Source: Deltaproteobacteria bacterium
GTDB lineage: Bacteria > Desulfobacterota > GWC2-55-46 > UBA9637
DNA: 49,619 bases
Direction of reading: 5' to 3'
Assembly (NCBI GenBank): GCA_016219285.1
Contig: JACRNJ010000009.1
Span: forward strand, 1-49,619
Each line of letters opens with the position of its first letter. Within the stretch, counting starts at the first letter, position 1. Shown piece by piece: positions 6,694-14,708 of the stretch. A program made the translations under genes and the position numbers. Below the pieces are notes generated by a model. The model was not told the origin of the DNA. It was given only the letters and a program-made list of their open reading frames with translations, and did no database searches.

Positions 6694-7800
6694 ATGCCTC
6701 ACTATATTTGGCAACGACCGAACTGGACATCCTTCCGATGGAATGCCGATGTGGTTCTTCCGATAATAAGTGAATGCCGTATGCGTCAAGGCAAGCTGCT
6801 CTGCAGGGTTTCTTCTCTCGGCATAACGTTGGAACAACAGGCACAGGCTGAGATTGCTGTTGAGGAGACTGTTAAGACCGCAGCCATTGAGGGGGAGAAC
6901 CTGTCCAGAGAATCAGTGCGCTCTTCAGTGGCGCGAAGGCTGGGGCTCCCGTCTGCAGGTCTGCCGGTAGACAGGCATATTGACGGCTTGGTCAGCGTCC
7001 TCCTTGACGCAACCCGAAACTTTGATGCCCCGCTTACAGTAAAGAGGGTTCACGGCTGGCATGCAGCGCTGTTCCCCACGGGTTATTCAGGCTTACATAA
7101 GATAAGGGTAGGGAAACGGCGGGGTGCGGAATCTATGCGCGTTGTTTCCGGCCCTGTGGGGAAAGAAAAGATACATTTTGAGGCGCCGCCATCAAATCGG
7201 ATAGAAAAAGAAATCCGTCATTTTTTAGCCTGGTGGGAGAAGGAAAGAGGAAAGACCGAGGGATTACTCCGGGCAGCCATTGCCCACTTCTGGTTTGTAA
7301 CTATCCATCCATACGAGGATGGCAACGGGAGGCTTGCCCGCGCCATCACTGACATGGCCATAGCACAGGACGATGGACAGCCGCTGCGCTATTACAGCCT
7401 TTCTGCCCAGATTATGGCGGAAAGGGATGCCTATTACAATGCCCTTGAGCGGTGTTCAAAAGGTGAAGGTGATATTACAGAATGGCTTTCATGGTTTTTT
7501 GCCTGCTTTTCAAGGGCGACAGAACGTTCTGAAAAAATCCTTTCCATTGTTTTTGATAAGGCCGGTTTCTGGAATAAACATGCAGGGACTCCGCTTTCAG
7601 AACGGCAGAAAAAGGTTGCAAACCGTCTCCTTGACGCCGGAAGAGATGGTTTTGAAGGCGGACTCACAACCAGAAAATATGTCTCTATGGCAAAGGTGAG
7701 CCGCGCCACCGCATTCCGTGAAATTGAACAACTCCTTCAATCAGGCATACTACGCAGGAGGCCTGGCGGCGGAAGGGGTCAAACTTTAAAGCCTTGGTAG
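6694..7800 (+). CDS. DUF4172/Fic-domain protein with C-terminal HTH
   Basis: 368 residues. The N-terminus (PHYIWQRPNWTSFRWN) is the DUF4172 segment common in larger Fic proteins. The inhibitory motif TAAIEG is near residue 64. The catalytic motif HPYEDGNGRLAR starts at about residue 205. The C-terminal end (about 300-365) contains TTRKYVSMAKVSRATAFREI, a helix-turn-helix. AAGGAG precedes the ATG, and a promoter with three GAAGC/GCTTC half-sites lies immediately upstream, consistent with self-repression. Sequence is clearly different from the Fic genes at 4.4 and 9.1 kb, so it is not a simple duplication. Confidence 0.9.
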   Translation: MPHYIWQRPNWTSFRWNADVVLPIISECRMRQGKLLCRVSSLGITLEQQAQAEIAVEETVKTAAIEGENLSRESVRSSVARRLGLPSAGLPVDRHIDGLVSVLLDATRNFDAPLTVKRVHGWHAALFPTGYSGLHKIRVGKRRGAESMRVVSGPVGKEKIHFEAPPSNRIEKEIRHFLAWWEKERGKTEGLLRAAIAHFWFVTIHPYEDGNGRLARAITDMAIAQDDGQPLRYYSLSAQIMAERDAYYNALERCSKGEGDITEWLSWFFACFSRATERSEKILSIVFDKAGFWNKHAGTPLSERQKKVANRLLDAGRDGFEGGLTTRKYVSMAKVSRATAFREIEQLLQSGILRRRPGGGRGQTLKPW

Positions 7801-7825
7801 AGAATATTCTATCAGGGCTTTTTTA
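7788..7825 (+). terminator. Terminator overlapping the stop codon of the second Fic gene
   Basis: AAAGCC-TG-TAGA pairs with TCTA-CA-GGCTTT around the TAG stop, then TTTTTT. Single mismatches interrupt the stem. Confidence 0.6.
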
Positions 7826-7864
7826 TTTTCAAAATCCAACAAAAACAAAACAAAGAGGTAAATC

Positions 7865-8272
7865 ATGTCCAGTCTAAGAGATAAGATTAAGAAAACAATT
7901 TTGCAGCATCTGGCGGGGCGGCCATTTATGGATGCCAAAGATGTTGCAAACGAAATTACAGGCGATATAGAAAGAGAAGTAGAAAAGGCGCAAGTTCCGG
8001 TAAAAAACGGAATGAAACTTTATCTTGCAAATTTTGAGTTCGTCTCCGGCGAGAATCAACAGCCCTTTTCCTGCTTGTTCTATGCAAAAAGCCCAGCCGT
8101 TCTTGAAAAGAAAATCAACAAATATCTGCGAGACTACTATGGAAAGGAAGGTTTTGATGAGGTTGACGGTGATGACTACTACTACCTCGGCGGTCAGGTG
8201 GCAGTCAAAAATTGCGGATGGGAAGAAGTCATAAATCTGCAGCAAGTAGCAGACCGCCTAATGGCATATTGA
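7865..8272 (+). CDS. Conserved-looking protein of unknown function
   Basis: 135 residues, no recognised family. The N-terminal third is a charged helical segment (LRDKIKKTILQHL, then ITGDIEREVEKA). The middle is a beta-rich stretch (MKLYLANFEFVSG). An acidic/aromatic patch DEVDGDDYYYLGG sits near residue 100. An AAAGAGG site lies close to the ATG. It is the first of three small soluble genes between two Fic genes, spaced by short gaps, suggesting one transcript. Confidence 0.65.
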   Translation: MSSLRDKIKKTILQHLAGRPFMDAKDVANEITGDIEREVEKAQVPVKNGMKLYLANFEFVSGENQQPFSCLFYAKSPAVLEKKINKYLRDYYGKEGFDEVDGDDYYYLGGQVAVKNCGWEEVINLQQVADRLMAY

Positions 8273-8300
8273 TAGTTAAAACTTTTAAAGGAGATTTTTT

Positions 8301-8465
8301 ATGAATGAAATACGCGATGAGAGATATGATGAACTTTGCAAAAGACTCTCGCAGGAAAAGGTTTTTTCTGTTCTGGATAAAAAACAAGGACAGGGAAAAG
8401 GGATAATATTAAAAAACATCTGCCGTATATGCTGGGTAGATATAACACGGCCGGCAGTGGTGTGA
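8301..8465 (+). CDS. 54-residue unknown protein
   Basis: AAAGGAG is correctly spaced before an ATG at 8301. The peptide starts MNEIRDERYDELCKRL and has a Cys pair ICRICW near its end, enough for half of a metal site. It lies 28 bases after the previous gene and 31 before the next. Confidence 0.5.
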   Translation: MNEIRDERYDELCKRLSQEKVFSVLDKKQGQGKGIILKNICRICWVDITRPAVV

Positions 8466-8496
8466 GAGATAAAAATTTAAATGGGGGTTTATTCAA

Positions 8497-8982
8497 ATGG
8501 AAAACAGATTTAAAGACATATTGAAAGCTATTTACGAAAACATCAAAGCACGCTCGAAGAACTTATTATTTCAGGATGGTTATGTTTATCCCACTGCCTT
8601 TGTGGTTGTGCCCAGCAAAGATGTGCTGCAGAAGATAGACGTAATATGTGTGCCTCTGAACCATCGGAATAACGAAGAAAAGCAAAGCATCTTTGCACAA
8701 CTGAATATGCTTGCGGAAACAACCGGGGCGGTAGGCATAATTCATGCTACAGAGTGCTATTTCAGAATGCCTGTAGATGAAAAAGACGCGCACATTCTTC
8801 CATCGGAAAGCGAGGACCGCAAAGAAGGCCTGATGGTAACTCTTGTCGGAAACAATATAAGCATGGGGCATTTGACAGAGTTTGAAAGAGCGGGAACTGA
8901 CATAACGATAAAGCGCCAGGAAGAGATGTCGGGACAACTCAAAAACAATCTTATCATCGCATTTAACAACTTCAACGCATGA
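8497..8982 (+). CDS. Unknown soluble protein
   Basis: 161 residues, mixed alpha/beta by appearance, with no signal peptide. It contains AFVVVPSKDV, a segment VGIIHATECYFR near the middle and a polar C-terminus (EEMSGQLKNNLIIAFNNF). I do not recognise the family. The upstream sequence (AAATGGGGGTTTATTCAA) offers a GGGGG site about 12 bases before the ATG. Same strand and close spacing as its two neighbours. Confidence 0.6.
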   Translation: MENRFKDILKAIYENIKARSKNLLFQDGYVYPTAFVVVPSKDVLQKIDVICVPLNHRNNEEKQSIFAQLNMLAETTGAVGIIHATECYFRMPVDEKDAHILPSESEDRKEGLMVTLVGNNISMGHLTEFERAGTDITIKRQEEMSGQLKNNLIIAFNNFNA

Positions 8983-9031
8983 GGCTTGCGGGCTATGCCG
9001 GGGGTTTATTGCCTGTTTCCCTTTACCTAAT

Positions 9032-9063
9032 GTCCTGCCGGGAACTTACGGCAGGGCATTTTG
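9032..9063 (+). terminator. Terminator-like hairpin before the third Fic gene
   Basis: CCTGCCG (9034-9040) pairs with CGGCAGG (9049-9055); a short gap and TTTTG follow. Confidence 0.5.
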
Positions 9064-9111
9064 CTTTACTTATTACTGGACTTATACTATACTTTCAAGA
9101 AAGGAGGTATT

Positions 9112-10116
9112 GTGCCGTACGAACCGAAATATACCATCACAACCCATCTCATGGGGTTGATTGAGAGTATCTCCTCTATGAGAACAAAGATTGACATCTC
9201 GCCAATCTCGCTTGCATGGATACCACGGTTGACTAAAGAAGCATTTTCAAGAATGGCCCATTCATCTACAGCTATAGAAGGCAATCCTTTAACCTTGAGA
9301 GAAGTCAGGATTCTATCTGAAGGTGGAACTCTTCCCCATACCAAACCTCGTTATGTACAGGAAATCTTCAATTATTTTGCCGCCCTAAAACACGTTTCAG
9401 ACAACAACCAAAAAGAAAAGATACTTGAAGGCGATGCGTTGAAACTTCACGTCTTAATAGGCAAGGATGCATTAGACAGAGAGCCTGTCGGTTCATACAG
9501 GACGTATCAGGTGTATGTGGGGGGACATAAACCGCCAAAGGCGGCAGATGTTCCAAAATTGATGAAAGAATTGTTAGAGTGGCTCAATACAAAGGGACGT
9601 TTACTCCCTGCGGTAATCAGCTCTGCAATTCTGCATTATCAATTCGAATACATCCATCCTTTCGGCGATGGCAACGGAAGGGTAGGAAGGGTGTTGGCTA
9701 CATGGGAATTGTATAGAAAAGGGCTTGATACCCACCACATATTTTCTGTTGATGAGGTTTACTGGGAAAACAGGCAGAGATATTATAATGCATTAGATCT
9801 TGTGAGGAAGCAAAAGGGCGACCTTACAGGTTGGTTGGAGTTTATTGCCGAGGCAGTGGAATTGTCGCTGGAAAGGGCGCTGCAAAGGGTTGAGAGCATA
9901 AGGGCATTAAAAGAGGATAATAAGCCGTTAATTCTTCTGCCAAAGCAAGAAAAACTTCTTCACCTCATAAAAAGTTCCCCATTATCAATCAAGGAAATCC
10001 AGTCTGAATTAAAGGTTACCAAATCCGGCGCCCACTTTCTTATAAAACCTCTCATAGAGGCAAATCTCATTAAAAGAGTGGGAGGTCACAAAGCAGGAAA
10101 ATATATAATAACTTAA
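9112..10116 (+). CDS. Fic-domain protein (third), GTG start
   Basis: 334 residues from a GTG at 9112; AAAGGAGG at 9100-9107 fixes this start in preference to an ATG 51 bases upstream that would precede the ribosome site. The inhibitory motif STAIEG is near residue 55. The catalytic motif HPFGDGNGRVGR starts at about residue 182. The C-terminal segment (about 275-330) contains LSIKEIQSELKVTKSGAHFL, a winged-helix region. It is closer to the 4.4-kb protein in layout than to the 6.7-kb one. It ends seven bases from a convergent radical SAM gene. Confidence 0.9.
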   Translation: MPYEPKYTITTHLMGLIESISSMRTKIDISPISLAWIPRLTKEAFSRMAHSSTAIEGNPLTLREVRILSEGGTLPHTKPRYVQEIFNYFAALKHVSDNNQKEKILEGDALKLHVLIGKDALDREPVGSYRTYQVYVGGHKPPKAADVPKLMKELLEWLNTKGRLLPAVISSAILHYQFEYIHPFGDGNGRVGRVLATWELYRKGLDTHHIFSVDEVYWENRQRYYNALDLVRKQKGDLTGWLEFIAEAVELSLERALQRVESIRALKEDNKPLILLPKQEKLLHLIKSSPLSIKEIQSELKVTKSGAHFLIKPLIEANLIKRVGGHKAGKYIIT

Positions 10117-10123
10117 CTTTTCA

Positions 10124-10978
10124 TCAGATACACACGCAGTTCAGCTTCCCTATATTAAGAGCTGTCCACAATTCCGGAGACTCCTTGCAGACAGATTTGG
10201 CAGGAGACTTAAGATGCTCTACGGCAAACCTGTATAGCTTGGTGGTTGTCTCGTGGTCTATTCTTTTCTTATTACCCGCCTCCCTTTCAGACGCGTAACT
10301 CCATATATCGCTTGGAGGACAGTGCGCAGGAAGCGAACGGTTGAATCTTAAGGATCCCAACGTTACTTTTTCAGGGGAGAGGTCGTTTACCTGTTTTATG
10401 ATGTCCAGATAGTGTCTTTCCCAATCAGGGATGGGGAGCATAGGGTCAAGTCTCACCCTTATCCTCCATCCCTTTTGCTTTAAGTTAAAAGCCCCATTCA
10501 GCCTCTCTGAAGGCAAAGGAGCATCTTTTTCATAAAGCCGGCCCGCTTCATCTGCATTAACAGAAAAACCCACAACCACATTTTGGAGAGGTTGGACGTC
10601 TTTTAATAGCTCTCCTGCGCTTTTGGTAAGAAGATAAAGCCCTTTCTGCGGGTGGTTTCCAATCAGGGGCAGGACTGTGTCTAACATCTTTCTACTATAT
10701 TTGCCAAATGCCAGGGAATCTGCAAGCTCTCCTGCGTTGAGATAATTGCCGCTGCCGCTTCTCAGCCAGTTTTTCACCTGTCTGGCCATCTCATCATAGT
10801 CAGTCCACACAACCATTTCAGGAAGCATCCGGAGGGTGAGGTTTAAATAGCAGTAATGACATTTATATGGGCAGCCGGAAGCCCATGAAAATACAGGGAA
10901 AGATGTGCAGACTATCCCGCCGGGAGGTGTGAAAGGGTGAATAAAGCGGTGTTTGCCGGATCGTTCTTCAACGTGCAC
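10124..10978 (-). CDS. Radical SAM protein, spore-photoproduct-lyase-like
   Basis: 284 residues on the minus strand. The 4Fe-4S/SAM motif CPYKCHYC (Cys36, 40, 43) sits early in the chain, as in SPL-type radical SAM proteins, which repair or modify nucleic acids. VRLDPMLPIPDWERHY in the middle and TLGSLRF further on also match SPL-family spacing. Three more cysteines near the C-terminus could hold another metal. The only start is a GTG at 10978 with a poor ribosome site. It is divergent from the gene at 11044, so a shared control region lies at 10979-11043. DNA lesion repair would suit the surrounding replication genes, but the substrate is not shown. Confidence 0.75.
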   Translation of the reverse strand: MHVEERSGKHRFIHPFTPPGGIVCTSFPVFSWASGCPYKCHYCYLNLTLRMLPEMVVWTDYDEMARQVKNWLRSGSGNYLNAGELADSLAFGKYSRKMLDTVLPLIGNHPQKGLYLLTKSAGELLKDVQPLQNVVVGFSVNADEAGRLYEKDAPLPSERLNGAFNLKQKGWRIRVRLDPMLPIPDWERHYLDIIKQVNDLSPEKVTLGSLRFNRSLPAHCPPSDIWSYASEREAGNKKRIDHETTTKLYRFAVEHLKSPAKSVCKESPELWTALNIGKLNCVCI

Positions 10979-11043
10979 GGAAATAATTTTAACCTATGTA
11001 GGCGAAAATAACAACAAAAACAAACAAAAAAGGAGGTGTTTTT

Positions 11044-12390
11044 ATGGAAGTGATAACCACATCCACAACGCCGAACAGAAGGAGAATACAGTCCGGCTGT
11101 GTGAGGGTTCCGCCGGAGATTATAGAGGCGGTTCACGTCAATAGGAAAAGTATTGGGGTGGGCTATAAGACCCTGGCGAAATACCTTGGGTGCTGTAAAG
11201 AACGAATAAGAAAGATAGAAAGAGGATTGTCACAGGGCATACCTATAAACATGTATCCTCTTTACAAAAGGCTCGCGCATCCAACCGCCCCGGCATGGAG
11301 GCAGATGACCGGCATGACAGGACGAAGGCCGCAGGCTGAGGTTATAGCGGACACGCCTATTGTCCGTTTGTTCCGTAAGGATTGGCTTAGGCTACCTGAG
11401 GGGTTTATGGAAAAAATAAATGCCAACAGGGGTCTGTGGCAGGTCGGCAAAAAGAGGCTTGCGAAATATCTGGGGATATCCCACCCGCTTTTTTTGCGCC
11501 TTGAAAGCAGAAAGTCTGACCAGATACATAAAACATGCTTCGGGCTTATAAAGGACATGCTTAACCCGGACAGCCCCCGCTGGCAAAAATTGTCGCTGGT
11601 GAAGAGCGCTCATAAACCAAAACATCAGAGCTCATATTTTGCAGCAACAAGCAAAGAGAGCTTTGTGAAAGAGCCGGAAGCGCGGTTTGAGGGTCAGACG
11701 AGACGCGACATATCCGTGGTTGTAGACTTATCTTACAGGCCTGAAAAATTTCGGGTAAGAAAAATTCTCCTTGAGCTTTTAAAGAAACACACAGAAGGAG
11801 ACATCTCCGCCCTTACGCTTCCCGGCACAGAGTGGCTTTTGGAAAGGGATATTGTCATATACGGTCTTTCCACCGGAAGAAAGACGGATGTGACAGGCAT
11901 TGAGAATCACAGGCTGAGATATAATTTGGGCAGGCTTAATATGGAGGCCTTGCAGTCGGCGGCGCATGGAAGCAGCATACAATTCGTGCATACCGATATG
12001 GAGGATTTTCTCGGCAACCACTCTTACTACAAGGGCGCAACGGCCAGTTATAACTTTGTGTGGTTAGACTGGATGGGTTATGTGTGCAAGTCCCACCTTG
12101 CTTCATACTGGAAAATCCTGAAAAATCTGAGGCTGCCGGCAGTGGTTGCCTGCACATTTATGAGGGCAAGGGAGCATTCTGAAGAACAAGCGCTGTACAA
12201 CAAGTGCCTTGAGTTATACGGCGCAGAAATCCCGTCTGCTGATATAAGAGGGGTAACTATTCCTATGATACTTACAGCGCTTGCTGCTGCAGGAGGATGT
12301 AAAACAGAGGTGGTAATGAACGACCACTACAGGGAGATGGGCAAAAACACTCCTATGGCTGTGGTAGCGGTAAAGATCACGGAAGCATAA
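11044..12390 (+). CDS. Protein with two HTH-like repeats and a methyltransferase-like C-terminus
   Basis: 448 residues. Residues about 21-88 and 116-183 are diverged copies of one unit: LAKYLG occurs at 44-49 and 139-144, and HPTAPAW aligns with NPDSPRW, always 95 residues apart. Each unit looks like an HTH DNA-binding module. The remainder (about 225-448) resembles a class I SAM-binding fold: GLSTGRKTDVTGIE, FVHTDMEDFL and YNFVWLDWMG fall where motifs I, post-II and IV would be. Function is inferred: perhaps a sequence-specific modification enzyme. AAGGAGG precedes the ATG. I have not seen this combination described. Confidence 0.65.
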   Translation: MEVITTSTTPNRRRIQSGCVRVPPEIIEAVHVNRKSIGVGYKTLAKYLGCCKERIRKIERGLSQGIPINMYPLYKRLAHPTAPAWRQMTGMTGRRPQAEVIADTPIVRLFRKDWLRLPEGFMEKINANRGLWQVGKKRLAKYLGISHPLFLRLESRKSDQIHKTCFGLIKDMLNPDSPRWQKLSLVKSAHKPKHQSSYFAATSKESFVKEPEARFEGQTRRDISVVVDLSYRPEKFRVRKILLELLKKHTEGDISALTLPGTEWLLERDIVIYGLSTGRKTDVTGIENHRLRYNLGRLNMEALQSAAHGSSIQFVHTDMEDFLGNHSYYKGATASYNFVWLDWMGYVCKSHLASYWKILKNLRLPAVVACTFMRAREHSEEQALYNKCLELYGAEIPSADIRGVTIPMILTALAAAGGCKTEVVMNDHYREMGKNTPMAVVAVKITEA

Positions 12391-12413
12391 ATCTATTTCA
12401 AGGAGGGGCCATT

Positions 12414-12692
12414 ATGGCAGAGGTAAACATCACTATCAAAACAGAGGACAAAACGCTGCTGGAACTCGGCAACAGAGTATTAGACTATCTGGCAGCCAGA
12501 GACAATAATATGGCAACAAGTCCTGCCCCCGGCGTGAAAGTCAACCAGAACAAGGTTGACGATGAAAAGAAAAAGGAGGCGGTGAGGCTCTTAAAGTCCG
12601 GCATGGACGCCAATACAGCAGCGGCAAAGACCGGACTGTCTCCTAATGTGGTAAGGGCATACAAGGCGCATATAACTATGGGGACGTATTAG
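12414..12692 (+). CDS. Small HTH protein
   Basis: 92 residues, AAGGAGG upstream. The first half is beta-like then helical (LLELGNRVLDYLAARD). The C-terminal half is a recruiter-type helix-turn-helix: KEAVRLLKSGMDANTAAAK, then GLSPNVVRAYKAH. Probably DNA-binding. It follows the two-repeat protein by 23 bases and is probably co-transcribed with it. Confidence 0.65.
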   Translation: MAEVNITIKTEDKTLLELGNRVLDYLAARDNNMATSPAPGVKVNQNKVDDEKKKEAVRLLKSGMDANTAAAKTGLSPNVVRAYKAHITMGTY

Positions 12693-12726
12693 GAAAATAG
12701 AGGACATCCATATCTATCCGCAGTTG

Positions 12727-12765
12727 TTAAAGCCCTGAGGGAATATAAGTCCTTCGGGGCTTTAA
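12727..12765. terminator. Hairpin after the HTH gene
   Basis: TTAAAGCCC (12727-12735) pairs with GGGCTTTAA (12757-12765), with an additional AGGG/CCTT inner pairing. There is no long T-run, so termination is less certain than at other hairpins here. Confidence 0.4.
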
Positions 12766-12812
12766 GGGCCTTAACGAAACAGTGAAGAACACATTAAAAG
12801 AAAGGGGATTTT

Positions 12813-13043
12813 ATGAAAATTATAAAACCAAAAAGAGGGAATAATGAAAAACAAGTTTTCCATTTTCCAATATGCGGCAGCGGTGAGAAGGGGTCGCCGT
12901 GTTTAAAGGCCAGAGAATATATCCCACTGGAGGGCGGGGTATACATTAAACCTTGTGGTTGTGGAAGCGGAGGAATCCTTTTAACTTTAAAAGCTACAGA
13001 ACATATGAAAAAAGCGGTAGCCGCATACGGAAAGGGAGCATAA
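12813..13043 (+). CDS. Small cysteine-containing protein
   Basis: 76 residues with cysteines in PICGSGEKGSPC and PCGCGSGG; these could bind a metal. An AAAGGGG site precedes the ATG. The C-terminus is a short helix (EHMKKAVAAYGKG). Unknown family; first of three small genes before the IS605 right-end remnant at 13.7 kb. Confidence 0.5.
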   Translation: MKIIKPKRGNNEKQVFHFPICGSGEKGSPCLKAREYIPLEGGVYIKPCGCGSGGILLTLKATEHMKKAVAAYGKGA

Positions 13044-13101
13044 AGATAGGATTGGGGACTTCTTGGTTGAGTAGTTAAAATTAGAAAAAGGAGGGTATCC
13101 A

Positions 13102-13296
13102 ATGGTCAGGGTAATTATGGACACAGGGAAAGAGGACTTGGTCCTTCCAAGGATGTTGGAAGAACTAAGAAAGAAGGGAATGATTCTCGCGGTAGTCGGT
13201 GAGTCAACCCCGGGCTGCAAGTGCGGGAAGCAATGCAAAGCGCACGATAAACACAACCACTTGGAAAAGCGAGGGATGTGCCGCTGTAAGATATAA
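13102..13296 (+). CDS. 64-residue protein with a Cys/His-rich tail
   Basis: An AAAGGAGGG site precedes the ATG at 13102. The first 35 residues look like a small alpha/beta unit (RVIMDTGKEDLVLPRMLEEL). The tail holds CKCGKQCKAHDKHNH then CRC: five Cys and three His in 24 residues, a likely zinc or other metal site. Family not recognised. Confidence 0.55.
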   Translation: MVRVIMDTGKEDLVLPRMLEELRKKGMILAVVGESTPGCKCGKQCKAHDKHNHLEKRGMCRCKI

Positions 13297-13313
13297 AAAA
13301 GGAGATTTTTGCC

Positions 13314-13682
13314 ATGCAAAATGTGAGTGTGGAAGATTTGTCTGATGAAGAGTTGAAGGACATCTCTATACAAATTCTTGCCGAATTAAAGGAAAGGGAG
13401 TCTAAGAAAAAGATTGTGTGCAGCTTTACCCAGAAGCATTCAGCCCTGGTTTGCACGGAAGATGGTACGCCGGTTGATAGGCCGTCATGGTTTTACCTTC
13501 CTTTCTTAAAAGAGGCATCCGGAATGTTTCAGCCGAAAAAGACCGCCTCCGGATATCTCTATGATATCCGGGAAGAAGGCAAGGTTCTTACGATAAGAGG
13601 GACGGGCGAAAGGGTAAGAACGGGAGGCGCTGGTTTCAATAAGACCTCTTGCTTTTCCGGCCGGTTCACTGCAGCATTATAA
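13314..13682 (+). CDS. Unknown 122-residue protein
   Basis: AAAGGAG precedes the ATG at 13314. The N-terminus is an acidic helix (VEDLSDEELKDISIQILAEL), followed by a beta-rich part (SWFYLPFLKEASG, TASGYLYDIREEG) and a Gly/Arg-rich end. No motif recognised. The stop is directly followed by an IS605-type right-end remnant, so the last residues may not be original. Confidence 0.5.
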   Translation: MQNVSVEDLSDEELKDISIQILAELKERESKKKIVCSFTQKHSALVCTEDGTPVDRPSWFYLPFLKEASGMFQPKKTASGYLYDIREEGKVLTIRGTGERVRTGGAGFNKTSCFSGRFTAAL

Positions 13683-13684
13683 AA

Positions 13685-13763
13685 ACCGGAGATAAGGTGT
13701 TTCACGAAAGCCTCAAAGACACCCCGTCAGGAAGCCGCGGCTTTAGTCGTGCGGAGAAGTCAA
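13685..13763 (+). mobile_element. IS200/IS605 right-end remnant, plus-strand orientation
   Basis: The stretch from CCGCGGCTTTAGTCGTGCGG (13735-13754) followed by AGAAGTCAA is the typical right-end hairpin and end of an IS605-type element. Just before it, GCCTCAAAGACACCCCGTCA resembles the 3' end of a tnpB gene. No tnpA or full tnpB adjoins. The terminal TCAA (13760-13763) lies 6 bases before a promoter -35 box. Confidence 0.5.
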
Positions 13764-13769
13764 AAATGT

Positions 13770-13798
13770 TTGACATAGCCTGTTAAACAGGCTATATT
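13770..13798 (+). promoter_or_regulatory. Promoter with a 19-bp palindromic operator between -35 and -10
   Basis: TTGACA (13770-13775) and TATATT (13793-13798) have the ideal 17-base spacer. The spacer with the first two -10 bases is TAGCCTGTTAAACAGGCTA (13776-13794), perfect 9-bp arms around one base. A dimeric repressor bound there would block polymerase; which regulator is unknown. Confidence 0.7.
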
Positions 13799-13818
13799 AA
13801 AAAACAGATGGAGGAAGT

Positions 13819-14235
13819 ATGAAAGTAAAGCTGTTTATTATGAGTATTGTATTGAGTTTGTTCCTTCCCGTTGCTTCTTCTTATGCAAAGGATATGCCCT
13901 TTACTCAAGAAGATAGGGACAGGCTTATCAGGCTTGAAGTAAAAGTGGATCAGATGGAAAAGAGGTTTGACCAGAGGTTTGAGCAGATTGATAAGAGGCT
14001 TGAGCGGTTAGAATCAGTTATGACATGGGGCTTTGGTCTGCTTTTTACCAGTATGATAGGATTGGTTGGGTTTGTATTGTGGGATAGAAGAGCCGCTCTT
14101 GCGCCTGCAATAAGAAAGAATAAGGAACTCAAGGAACTCGAAGAAAGGGAAGAAAAACTGGAAAGGGCATTAAAGGAGATAGCCCTAAAGGATCCTAATG
14201 TATACGAGGCGCTTAAGCATGTCGGTATTTTGTAA
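13819..14235 (+). CDS. Exported or membrane-anchored coiled-coil protein
   Basis: 138 residues. The N-terminus is a signal peptide (basic start, LFIMSIVLSLFLPV, likely cleavage after SSYA). It is followed by a coiled coil with heptad-like repeats (MEKRFDQRFEQIDKRLERLE, about 48-67) and a transmembrane helix (FGLLFTSMIGLVGFVLW, about 73-90). The tail is highly charged and again helical (KELEEREEKLERALKEI). Coiled coil plus TM suggests an oligomeric envelope protein. Controlled by the palindrome-bearing promoter just upstream; closed by two terminators. Similar small proteins are common on mobile elements; function unknown. Confidence 0.65.
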   Translation: MKVKLFIMSIVLSLFLPVASSYAKDMPFTQEDRDRLIRLEVKVDQMEKRFDQRFEQIDKRLERLESVMTWGFGLLFTSMIGLVGFVLWDRRAALAPAIRKNKELKELEEREEKLERALKEIALKDPNVYEALKHVGIL

Positions 14236-14258
14236 GTAGTTAGTTTTCATCTTTAACT

Positions 14259-14296
14259 AAAGCCGTTGGCTGATAAAAGAACCAACGGCTTTTTTT
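14259..14296 (+). terminator. Strong terminator
   Basis: AGCCGTTGG (14261-14269) pairs with CCAACGGCT (14282-14290), followed by TTTTTT. Confidence 0.85.
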
Positions 14297-14303
14297 GTTT
14301 GGA

Positions 14304-14334
14304 GCCCTGTTGGCATTTTGCCGGCAGGGCTTTT
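14304..14334 (+). terminator. Second hairpin, in tandem
   Basis: GCCCTG..GGC (14304-14314) pairs with GCC..CAGGGC (14320-14330) and is followed by TTTT. It is the second terminator in a row before the next gene pair. Confidence 0.55.
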
Positions 14335-14414
14335 GCTTCTTAATTACCCCGGATATCCTGAACCTAAAAAGGTGCACCGGGGGAAAATACTTTCAAGAAA
14401 GGGTGGTTATAAAA

Positions 14415-14708
14415 ATGGCAAACAAAGCAATCAAAGTTAACGATGTAAATCACCTGCGGGAACTGTCAAAATCAGAAGACCCTGATTTCTTTATTGTTCT
14501 TCTCAGCGGCGGTCTTATATCCCGCAAGAGGATAGCTATTATCAAGGATGAGAAGGAACCGACTTATGACGTTTATAATTTTATTGATGACAGCGAACAA
14601 ACCATTACGGAAAAGGAATTATTCGACAGCTCTGTGACGAATATCGGAGAAGCGCTCAATAAAGGAGCGCTCTTCTTTGAAGGAGAGGGGAAGGAAACAT
14701 GGCGCTAA
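14415..14708 (+). CDS. Unknown protein, first of an overlapping pair
   Basis: 97 residues from an ATG at 14415 (AAAGGGTGG upstream); an earlier in-frame start would lie within the terminator. It contains DFFIVLLSGGLISRKRIAII, a beta-hairpin-like stretch, and an acidic middle. Overlaps the next gene by ten bases, so the two products are probably made together. No family recognised. Confidence 0.55.
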   Translation: MANKAIKVNDVNHLRELSKSEDPDFFIVLLSGGLISRKRIAIIKDEKEPTYDVYNFIDDSEQTITEKELFDSSVTNIGEALNKGALFFEGEGKETWR

